Assembly: GCA_027452215.1 (NCBI GenBank)
Contig: DAIDGQ010000029.1
Location: 1 to 53,697 of the forward strand
Reading direction: 5' to 3'
Length of the DNA: 53,697 nt
From: Granulicella sp.
GTDB lineage: Bacteria; Acidobacteriota; Terriglobia; Terriglobales; Acidobacteriaceae
Shown: one piece after another, positions 47,081 through 53,697 of the stretch
Numbering within the stretch: the first letter of the stretch is position 1
How the letters are laid out: each line of letters begins with the position of its first letter
The notes under the pieces: model-generated
Told to the model about the DNA's origin: nothing
Seen by the model: the letters and a program-made list of their open reading frames with translations, nothing else
The model's database searches: none
Made by a program: the position numbers and the translations under genes

Positions 47081-47098
47081 AATGTAAGCCTTTACATT
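47081..47098. promoter_or_regulatory. Operator-like palindrome between glpK and the galactosidase operon
   Basis: aatgtaagcctttacatt has 7-bp arms (AATGTAA/TTACATT) around a 4-bp centre. It resembles the LacI-like sites upstream of the receptors (tgtaaccgtttaca) but has CC in place of the central CG. In this 222-bp divergent region it could control both the glp genes and the galactosidases. Confidence 0.55.
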
Positions 47099-47226
47099 AC
47101 CGAGATTTTGTCGTTTAGTAGGTACTGCTGTCAAGCAGGTGCCTGGGATGCTGTCAAATACTTGAGCTCGCCTCGACCATCCGGCTGGCATGCACACGCG
47201 GTACACCTGAGTGTATTGGAGCAATC

Positions 47227-48885
47227 TTGAGATCGATGCTGTGGCGCGTCCTACTCCTCGCTGTTTTCTGTGCTGCTTCCTCGTGCGCGCTTGCTGATGA
47301 CATGCCGCGTATAGAGAAAGTGGATGGACGCTTTGCCATGATTGTTGATGGTAAGCCTTACTTAATACTTGGCGCACAGATCAATAATTCCAGTTCGTGG
47401 GCGAGCACGCTACCACAGGTTTGGCCTGCGCTTGAAGATATTCACGCCAATACGCTCGAGGCTCCGGTTTATTGGGAACAGATGGAGCCAAAGCAGGGAA
47501 GCTTCGACTTCGCGAACGTTGATCTCCTTGTCAATGGAGCACGCGAGCATCATCTTCACCTGGTCCTGCTCTGGTTTGGGACGTGGAAGAACGGGCAGGC
47601 GCATTATGTGCCGGAGTGGGTCAAGACTGAACCTCAGAAATATCCACGCGAGGTGAGTGCCTACGGCAAGATTCTCGACGTGCTGTCGCCGAACTCGGGC
47701 GCCAATCTAGAGGCTGACAGATCTGCGTTCGTCGCCTTGATGCGTCACCTCAAGGCGATCGACGGTGCTCAGCACACCGTCATTATGATGCAGGTTGAGA
47801 ATGAGTCCGGGTCGATTGGAGCTGTGCGAGATTACTCTGCGGCGGCGAATCAACAATTTGAGGGAGAGGTTCCTTCGTCGCTCACGGAGGCGCTGCATAC
47901 GCCTAAGGGCACGTGGTCTAAAGTGTTTGGGGCCGATGCAGATGAGCGCTTCGCCGCCTACTCGACTACCAGCTATATCAACCAGGTGGCCGCGGCAGGA
48001 AAGGCCGAGTACGCGCTGCCGATGTACTGCAACGTATGGGTGACTTATCCGGTTCATGCGCTGGAGAATCGTGACCACGCTAGCCCCGGACAGGAGTATC
48101 CCAGCGGCGGAGCGCAGCAAGACAACATTAATCTCTGGAAGGCGGCGGCCCCGGCGATTGACATCCTCGCTCCTGATTTTTATTCAAGCGATCATGCTTT
48201 TTACCATCAGATTATCGCGACGTATGATCGCCCGGATAACCCGCTCTTCATCCCAGAGACATTGCTCTCCAAAGATTTTGGCAGTAACTTTTTCTACGCG
48301 TTAGGCCACGGAGCAATTGGCTTTTCACCTTTCGGCATTGACTATACGCATTGGACGCTCGCAGACGATAAGATCCCGGCGCATCTTTCTGAGAATTTTG
48401 CGCTCTTTCGGCCGATGGCCAGCGAAGTTGCCCAACTGAACTTTGATGGGAAGCTTCAGACTGCGGTGGAGCAAGCGGGTGAGACTCGGCAACGACTGCA
48501 TTTTGAGGGGGTTGACGCGATCGTCTCGTTTGGATTTCCGCAGCGCGATGGAGAACAGCCGCGGGGTACTGCTGATTTGAGCGGACGAGCCATGGTGGCT
48601 CAACTCGGGACAATGGAATTTCTTGTTACTGGATTTGATGCGAGTGTCAGCTTTGAACTTGCCACCGCTCCCGGAGCGAAACTTCGGAATGAGCAGATCG
48701 AAATACTTCGTGCGGAAGAAGGGCAGTATGTGAAGGGAGCGTGGCAGAGTTCTCGCATCTGGAACGGTGATCAGACGGATCGTGGGCTCAACTTCCACCG
48801 TGGCAACACAAGCGTAGTACGGATTCGCCTGCACAGCTTGCCGCTTTATGACGAGAGCATGCGGCTGCGCCCGCAGCAAAACTAA
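47227..48885 (+). CDS. GH35 beta-galactosidase (DUF5597-type)
   Basis: Exported protein of 552 residues: signal peptide at about 4-23 (LWRVLLLAVFCAASSCALA), then a clan GH-A barrel beginning RFAMIVDGKPYLILGAQINNSSSW. MMQVENESG carries the likely acid/base Glu193 and the later FIPETLL the likely nucleophile Glu344. The spacing and the QVENE motif are those of GH35; the C-terminal domain (from about 400) matches the extra beta domain of Bgl35A-like galactosidases, which in other bacteria act on galactosylated xyloglucan side chains. Start is either TTG 47227 (GGAG 5 nt upstream) or ATG 47236; both keep the signal peptide. First of three galactosidase-type genes spaced 19 and 46 bp apart. Confidence 0.82.
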   Translation: MRSMLWRVLLLAVFCAASSCALADDMPRIEKVDGRFAMIVDGKPYLILGAQINNSSSWASTLPQVWPALEDIHANTLEAPVYWEQMEPKQGSFDFANVDLLVNGAREHHLHLVLLWFGTWKNGQAHYVPEWVKTEPQKYPREVSAYGKILDVLSPNSGANLEADRSAFVALMRHLKAIDGAQHTVIMMQVENESGSIGAVRDYSAAANQQFEGEVPSSLTEALHTPKGTWSKVFGADADERFAAYSTTSYINQVAAAGKAEYALPMYCNVWVTYPVHALENRDHASPGQEYPSGGAQQDNINLWKAAAPAIDILAPDFYSSDHAFYHQIIATYDRPDNPLFIPETLLSKDFGSNFFYALGHGAIGFSPFGIDYTHWTLADDKIPAHLSENFALFRPMASEVAQLNFDGKLQTAVEQAGETRQRLHFEGVDAIVSFGFPQRDGEQPRGTADLSGRAMVAQLGTMEFLVTGFDASVSFELATAPGAKLRNEQIEILRAEEGQYVKGAWQSSRIWNGDQTDRGLNFHRGNTSVVRIRLHSLPLYDESMRLRPQQN

Positions 48886-48904
48886 ACCGATGGAAGTCAC
48901 TTCT

Positions 48905-51037
48905 ATGTTTCGTTCCTTTTGCGTCTCCGCAGTGATGATCAGTGCGCTTGTTCAGATGACTTTGCGTTGTGCTGCACAGAATCCTACTGTGACAACAGCA
49001 CCAGGTGCGATGTCGAACGTGCTTTATGGTGCGGCCTATTACAGCGAGTACAACCCCTACGAGCGACTCGATAAGGACATTGCGCTGATGAAGGCGGCGG
49101 ATATCACGGTTGTCCGCATGGGTGAATCTACGTGGAGTCTGTGGGAGCCTGAGGACGGCGATTTCAAATACGCATGGATGGACCGCGTGGTCGATGCCAT
49201 GGGCAAGGCTGGGATCAAGGTCATTATGGGGACGCCCACGTACTCCATTCCAACATGGATGTATCACGCGCACCCCGAAGTGCTCGCCCGGCCGTTGGGC
49301 GGCGCACCTACGTTTTATGGGATGCGGCAGAACATGGACACTGATAATCCAACGTATCGCTTCTATGCACAGCGGCTAATTCGTAACCTGGTCGAGCACT
49401 ATCGTGATAACCCTGCCGTGATTGGCTGGCAAGTCGATAACGAGACATCCTCCTATGGGGCCTCCAATCAAGATGTGTTTGTGGGCTTCGTCGATCACCT
49501 CAAGCAGAAGTTTGTTACGACGGACAATCTTAACAAGGCCTGGGGGTTGAACTACTGGGGACAGGATGTTAACGGCTGGGAGAACATGCCGACCCGAGAT
49601 AGTACGATCAGCACTGGTTACAAACTGGAGTGGTCGCGTTGGCAGCAGATGCGTGTGACGGATTTTCTTGCATGGCAGGCGGCGCTGGTTCGTGAATACC
49701 GTGGCCCAGGTCAATTCGTTACACAAGATTTCGGCGGGTCGATGCGTCGCGATGTGAACGAGTATCAGGTTGCGAAGGTGCTGGATATCGCAGCGAATAA
49801 TCCTTACCACGGTACTCAGGATCACATGGATGGGCAGGCGCAGACTGAGCAAGGCGACTACACTCGCTCGCTGAAGCATACGAACTTTCTTGTTACCGAG
49901 ACGAACGCCCAGACTACAGACTGGTCCTCCGCTTACCAGTATCCACCGTACGATGGACAGCTTCGCCTTGATGTGTACACTCACCTTTCGAGCGGTGCCA
50001 ATATGGTCGAGTATTGGCACTGGTCTTCGATTCCTTCGGGACAGGAGACTTACTGGAAGGGAGTTCTTTCGCACGATCTTGAACCGAATCGAGCTTATGC
50101 CGAAGTGTCTAGAACCGCGCACGAACTACAGAAAATTGGGCCGCATCTCGTAAATCTGAAGATCAAGAATGATGTTGCGATTCTCTACAGCGTTGACTCA
50201 GCGAACGCGCTGGATTTCATGCCGTTCGCGCTGTCAACCGCGCGTCAGTGGCAGATGGGCGCACCGGTCGCTGACTATAAATCAGTGGTTGATCAGGTCC
50301 ATCGTGCGCTCTACAACAACAATGTTGGGACGGACTTCATCTTCCCGGAAGACGCGGACTTTTCGCGCTACAAACTCGTCGTGATCCCGCCGCTTTATAT
50401 TGCCGACGATGCACTTTTGCAGAAGATATCCGACTATGTGAAGGGTGGCGGGCATGTGCTGATGTGCTTCAAGAGCGGCTTCGCGAATGAGAACTCCGCC
50501 GTGCGTTCTCAGCGTGCCCCTGGGCCATTACGTGAGGCAGCAGGAATCAGCTATCAGGAGTTTTCAAATCTAGAAAAGCCTCTCGCGCTGAAGGGCGATC
50601 CTTTCAAAGTTGGAGACGAGAATAAGGTGATGTACTGGGCAGAGTTCTTGCAAACCGAGCATGCCAAGCCCATCGCTTACTACGATCATCCCTTTTTTGG
50701 ACGCTGGCCTGCAATAACGCGCAATGAATTCGGCGCTGGGACTCTCACCTATGAAGGGACGTTTGTCTCGGACTCACTTCAACAAAAGATTGTGCGTAAT
50801 TCACTGATGGATGCTCATATTGAAGCGCCTTCCCCCCTGCCTCAGCACCTTATCGAGAAGAGCGGCGTGAATGGATATGGAAAGGCAATTCACTACTTCC
50901 TTAATTACTCCAGTTCTCCGCAAAGTTTCGTTTACAGCCAAGGTCCTGGAACGGACCTGCTAAGTACGAAGTCAATTGCCAGCTCACAAACTATCGACCT
51001 GGCTCCCTGGGATCTGGTCGTCATTGAAGAGAACTGA
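48905..51037 (+). CDS. GH42 beta-galactosidase
   Basis: Exported protein of about 710 residues. Signal peptide (FRSFCVSAVMISALVQMTLR), then the GH42 N-terminal barrel start LYGAAYYSEYNPYERLDKDIALMKAADITVVRMGESTWSLWEP. Acid/base Glu180 in GWQVDNETSSYG and nucleophile Glu332 in FLVTETNAQ. A trimerisation-type Rossmann domain (NDVAILYSVDSANALDF, VVIPPLYIADDALLQKISDYVKGGGHVLM) and a C-terminal beta domain follow. Typical substrates are short beta-galactosides and galacto-oligosaccharides, as opposed to lactose. ATG 48905 preferred: GGAAG lies 8 nt upstream and the signal peptide starts there; upstream ATG 48890 is also open. It is the second gene of the operon. Confidence 0.9.
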   Translation: MFRSFCVSAVMISALVQMTLRCAAQNPTVTTAPGAMSNVLYGAAYYSEYNPYERLDKDIALMKAADITVVRMGESTWSLWEPEDGDFKYAWMDRVVDAMGKAGIKVIMGTPTYSIPTWMYHAHPEVLARPLGGAPTFYGMRQNMDTDNPTYRFYAQRLIRNLVEHYRDNPAVIGWQVDNETSSYGASNQDVFVGFVDHLKQKFVTTDNLNKAWGLNYWGQDVNGWENMPTRDSTISTGYKLEWSRWQQMRVTDFLAWQAALVREYRGPGQFVTQDFGGSMRRDVNEYQVAKVLDIAANNPYHGTQDHMDGQAQTEQGDYTRSLKHTNFLVTETNAQTTDWSSAYQYPPYDGQLRLDVYTHLSSGANMVEYWHWSSIPSGQETYWKGVLSHDLEPNRAYAEVSRTAHELQKIGPHLVNLKIKNDVAILYSVDSANALDFMPFALSTARQWQMGAPVADYKSVVDQVHRALYNNNVGTDFIFPEDADFSRYKLVVIPPLYIADDALLQKISDYVKGGGHVLMCFKSGFANENSAVRSQRAPGPLREAAGISYQEFSNLEKPLALKGDPFKVGDENKVMYWAEFLQTEHAKPIAYYDHPFFGRWPAITRNEFGAGTLTYEGTFVSDSLQQKIVRNSLMDAHIEAPSPLPQHLIEKSGVNGYGKAIHYFLNYSSSPQSFVYSQGPGTDLLSTKSIASSQTIDLAPWDLVVIEEN

Positions 51038-51083
51038 TTTACCTCATGCACGAACTACACCACTTATCCATTTTGGGAGAGAC

Positions 51084-53492
51084 ATGATGTTACGACGCGA
51101 CTTCATCAAAGCTACCGGCACTGTTATTGCTGCCTCCGCGCTTCCATCCTCTGCAGCATTCGCAGTGGAGCCGAAGGTTCAGACCCGAACGGTTCTTCCT
51201 CTTAATCGCAAGTGGCGCTATCATCCCTCCAAGGTTGAGGGTGCGCACGTCGCGAGCTTCAACGATGAGGCATTTGAGTCTGTCGTAATTCCTCACACGA
51301 ATGTGAGTCTTCCGTGGCATAACTTCAACGATAAAACCTACGAGTTCATATCGACTTATCGCCGCCGCTTTCGATATCCGGCAGCGGCAAAGGGTAAGCG
51401 TGTCTTCGTGGATTTTGAAGGCGTGATGACTGCATCTACGGTGTGGATCAATGGTGTCGCTCTTGGTGAATACAAGGGTGGCTTCACTCCGTTTTCCTTT
51501 GAACTTACAGATCACCTCCACGGGGATGCGGAGAACGTTCTGGTCGTCCAGGTAGATTCGACTGAACGACCGGATATTCCACCGTTTGGCTACGAGATTG
51601 ACTACTTAACTTTCGGCGGGATCTATCGGGAGGTGTCGCTCCGCATTGTTTCGCCGACGTATATCGACAACATCTTTGCGCGTCCTAAGGATGTGCTTAC
51701 TCCGAATCCTAGTGTGGATGTGGATGTCTTTCTCGCGGGTCAGACGGCGGACAATCTCGCTCTTGAGGTGGAGTTGCGTGATGGTGATCGCGTTGTTGCG
51801 AGGGGAAAGAGTCCTGAGACTTTGACAAGCGCATCAGACCCAAATGCTTCCATGGATCCGATGACATCGGCCCCGGTCTATAACAGCACGGAGACGACGA
51901 GCGACCCTGCTCGTCATACGATCACGCTTGTTGCTCTTGGAGATATTAAGCTCTGGGATCTGCAGCATCCGCATCTTTATACGGTCCACGTGCGACTGCT
52001 GAGTGGAGGCAAGCCCATCGACGACGATATGCGTCGTATTGGATTTCGTGAGGCTACTTTCACCGATCACGGCTTTTCTTTGAATGGGAAGATCATCAAG
52101 CTGCGCGGCCTCGATCGTCACCAGACATTCCCTTTCGTTGGCCAGGCCATGCCTGCGAGAGTGCAGCGTAAGGATGCTGATATCTTGCGGACAGGGCTGC
52201 ACTGCAATATTGTCCGCACGTCGCACTATCCTCAGTCGCGTCACTTTCTGGATCGCTGCGATGAGATAGGTCTATTGGTCCTGGAGGAGATTCCTGGCTG
52301 GCAACACATTGGCCCCGAGCCATGGAAAGAGATTGCGATCGACAATGTTGGTCGCATGGTGAGGCGCGATTGGAATCACCCCTCCATCATTTTGTGGGGC
52401 GTGCGCATCAATGAGTCGCGGGATGATCATAGCTTCTACGTTCGAACGAATGCGCTTGCTCATGCGCTCGATACAACTCGCCAGACGGGGGGCATCCGCA
52501 ACTTCAAGGACTCGGAGTTGCTGGAGGATGTTTTCACGATCAACGACTTTGGGTTCCCGCTGAGAAAGCCGAACCACCCTCGCTATCTGAATACAGAGTT
52601 CGTTGGCCACACGTTTCCTACCAAGACGACAGATGACGACGAACGCCAGCGCGAACATACGCTTCGTCACGCGCGCATCCATAATCAACTGGCGTCCGAT
52701 CCTCAATATGCGGGAGGCATCGGGTGGTGTGCGTTTGATTACAATACGCACTCGAACTTTGGTGCGGGTGACCGTATCTGCTACCACGGGGTCACGGATA
52801 TCTTCCGCGAGAATAAGCCCGCTGCAGGATTCTATAAATCACAGTGCGATCCGGCCGAAGAGGTTGTTCTCGAACCAGCATTTCACTGGGCCAGCAGCGA
52901 CGAATCAACCCACTTTACCAAAGCGGTTGTATGTTCCAACTGTGATCATCTTAAGTTCTACCTTCGCGAGATGAGTGTCGAGAGTAACCCATGGAAGCTC
53001 GTCGCGGAGCTTGATCCGGACCGCGAGGAGTTTGCTCATCTTACCTATCCGCCTTTTGTGTTGGAACTCGATAAGCTTGACCGCAAGCAGTTCGATATTG
53101 CCTGGGGCGATCTCCGCATCGATGGATTCATCAATGGCAAGCAGGTTATCTCGAAATCTCTTTCGGGAGCGGGAGATGACCGAAAATTCACCCTATTGCC
53201 GGATGATCTGAGTCTCCGGGCGGACGGTGCGGACACTACGCGGGTTGTGCTTCGCGTGACGGACCAGTTTGATGCAATCCGCACTTATGCAAACGACCCT
53301 ATCGTCTTCACGCTCGAGGGTCCTGCGCAGCTTATTGGGGATAATCCGTTCGCGTTGATTGGTGGAACGGGAGCAGTCTGGATCCGTGCGAAGGAGACAG
53401 CAGGCACTGCGCGGCTGATTGCGAGACATCCACGACTCGGCACGCAAACAGTGGAGTTCAATCTACAGACGGTGCCGTTAGAAGTTATCTAG
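51084..53492 (+). CDS. GH2 beta-galactosidase-type enzyme, Tat-exported
   Basis: Protein of 802 residues with a Tat signal (LRRDFIKATGTVIAASALP). Domain order: jelly-roll sugar-binding domain (RRFRYPAAAKGKRVFVDFEGV), Ig-like domain, TIM barrel, and two C-terminal beta domains of the DUF4982 kind (KAVVCSNCDHLKFYL, ADTTRVVLRVTDQF). Barrel landmarks are RTSHYPQSRHFLDRCDEIGLLVLEEIPGW, then NHPSIILWGVRINES with likely acid/base Glu444, then RYLNTEFVGH with likely nucleophile Glu505. Beta-galactosidase is the favoured reading given its neighbours, but glucuronidase or mannosidase cannot be excluded. ATG 51084 chosen because GGGAGA precedes it and the Tat signal begins there. A group II intron begins ten bases past the stop. 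Confidence 0.87.
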   Translation: MMLRRDFIKATGTVIAASALPSSAAFAVEPKVQTRTVLPLNRKWRYHPSKVEGAHVASFNDEAFESVVIPHTNVSLPWHNFNDKTYEFISTYRRRFRYPAAAKGKRVFVDFEGVMTASTVWINGVALGEYKGGFTPFSFELTDHLHGDAENVLVVQVDSTERPDIPPFGYEIDYLTFGGIYREVSLRIVSPTYIDNIFARPKDVLTPNPSVDVDVFLAGQTADNLALEVELRDGDRVVARGKSPETLTSASDPNASMDPMTSAPVYNSTETTSDPARHTITLVALGDIKLWDLQHPHLYTVHVRLLSGGKPIDDDMRRIGFREATFTDHGFSLNGKIIKLRGLDRHQTFPFVGQAMPARVQRKDADILRTGLHCNIVRTSHYPQSRHFLDRCDEIGLLVLEEIPGWQHIGPEPWKEIAIDNVGRMVRRDWNHPSIILWGVRINESRDDHSFYVRTNALAHALDTTRQTGGIRNFKDSELLEDVFTINDFGFPLRKPNHPRYLNTEFVGHTFPTKTTDDDERQREHTLRHARIHNQLASDPQYAGGIGWCAFDYNTHSNFGAGDRICYHGVTDIFRENKPAAGFYKSQCDPAEEVVLEPAFHWASSDESTHFTKAVVCSNCDHLKFYLREMSVESNPWKLVAELDPDREEFAHLTYPPFVLELDKLDRKQFDIAWGDLRIDGFINGKQVISKSLSGAGDDRKFTLLPDDLSLRADGADTTRVVLRVTDQFDAIRTYANDPIVFTLEGPAQLIGDNPFALIGGTGAVWIRAKETAGTARLIARHPRLGTQTVEFNLQTVPLEVI

Positions 53493-53502
53493 TAAAGATG
53501 AA

Positions 53503-53697
53503 TGTGCGTCCAGCGAAGGCTGGCATGATCAGTGGGAGCAAGTCCCACCGGGGTAAAAAAGTCCAAGCCCCGTAGCTTGAATAGCAGGAAGGAAGGAAAC
53601 TGAACATCCTGAAGCCTATTGACAAAGCCATCTAAGAGGATGGTGAGCGAGTTGCCGGGCCGTAACGCAAGTGAACCCATATGGCCTCGAAAGTACT
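53503..53697 (+). mobile_element. Group II intron, 5' end (partial, runs off the window)
   Basis: Starts with the canonical GTGCG. Domain I-like stem-loops follow: CCAGC-gaag-GCTGG, GTGGGA-gcaa-GTCCCAC, then CAAGCCCCGTAGC and the repeated GGAAGGAAGGAAAC text typical of bacterial intron domain I. It contains no gene. The maturase/reverse transcriptase and 3' end would lie beyond 53697. The insertion lies between the GH2 stop codon (53490-53492) and whatever follows, so it does not disrupt GH2. Confidence 0.75.

Overview
The window looks like chromosome from an acidobacterium of the Terriglobia/Acidobacteriaceae kind (Granulicella, Edaphobacter or Terriglobus-like). The case rests on Oar-type TonB-dependent receptors with an N-terminal carboxypeptidase-regulatory-like domain, several CRTAC1-type (FG-GAP plus ASPIC/UnbV) secreted proteins, many secreted TPR proteins, a CheB-CheR-PAS-kinase fusion and short palindromic repeats of the 'gactaaagtc' type. 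The first ~523 bases are different. They hold a 5S rRNA gene and only the last ~130 nt of a 23S rRNA gene, are visibly AT-richer, and look gammaproteobacterial. The change at ~523/524 is abrupt, so the left edge is most likely an assembly chimera (or a rearranged rRNA remnant).

Layout. 1-523: foreign-looking rRNA end (minus strand). 524-757: palindrome-rich spacer. 757-11753: module A, with a GH5-like hydrolase and a CRTAC1 protein (minus), then a TPR protein, a TonB-dependent receptor (TBDR1) and two coupled TPR proteins (plus). 11931-16640: L-arabinose isomerase and a convergent GH78 alpha-L-rhamnosidase. 16887-20558: orphan CheB/CheR/PAS/histidine kinase. 20555-24688: minus-strand ABC exporter plus DesK/NarL two-component operon. 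24914-43141: module B, with a carboxypeptidase-reg/TPR fusion, three minus-strand secreted proteins (CRTAC1, giant TPR, CRTAC1-redoxin-TPR), then TBDR2, a TPR protein, a Tat-exported alkaline-phosphatase-superfamily-like protein and an unknown protein. 43203-47004: glycerol genes glpF, glpD, glpK. 47227-53492: an operon of three beta-galactosidase-type enzymes from three families (GH35, GH42, GH2). 53503-end: the 5' end of a group II intron inserted 10 nt after the GH2 stop codon.

How it fits together. Most of the window concerns capture and hydrolysis of plant or algal glycans: two outer-membrane receptors, exported hydrolases, an arabinose isomerase, and glycerol plus beta-galactoside catabolism arranged back to back. 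Nine or so LacI-family-like operators with a TGTAAnCGnTTACA-type core sit upstream of the receptor, CRTAC1, araA and galactosidase/glycerol genes, suggesting one regulon, although no LacI-type regulator is encoded here. TBDR2 has a tandemly duplicated promoter-operator cassette with identical internal spacing. The most interesting hypotheses are (i) the repeated TBDR/TPR/CRTAC1 module, (ii) a joint glycerol and beta-galactoside locus that could process galactosylglycerols, and (iii) the duplicated promoter-operator.

Limits: all family calls are from motif recognition by eye. No searches were run, and base-composition statements are visual estimates.
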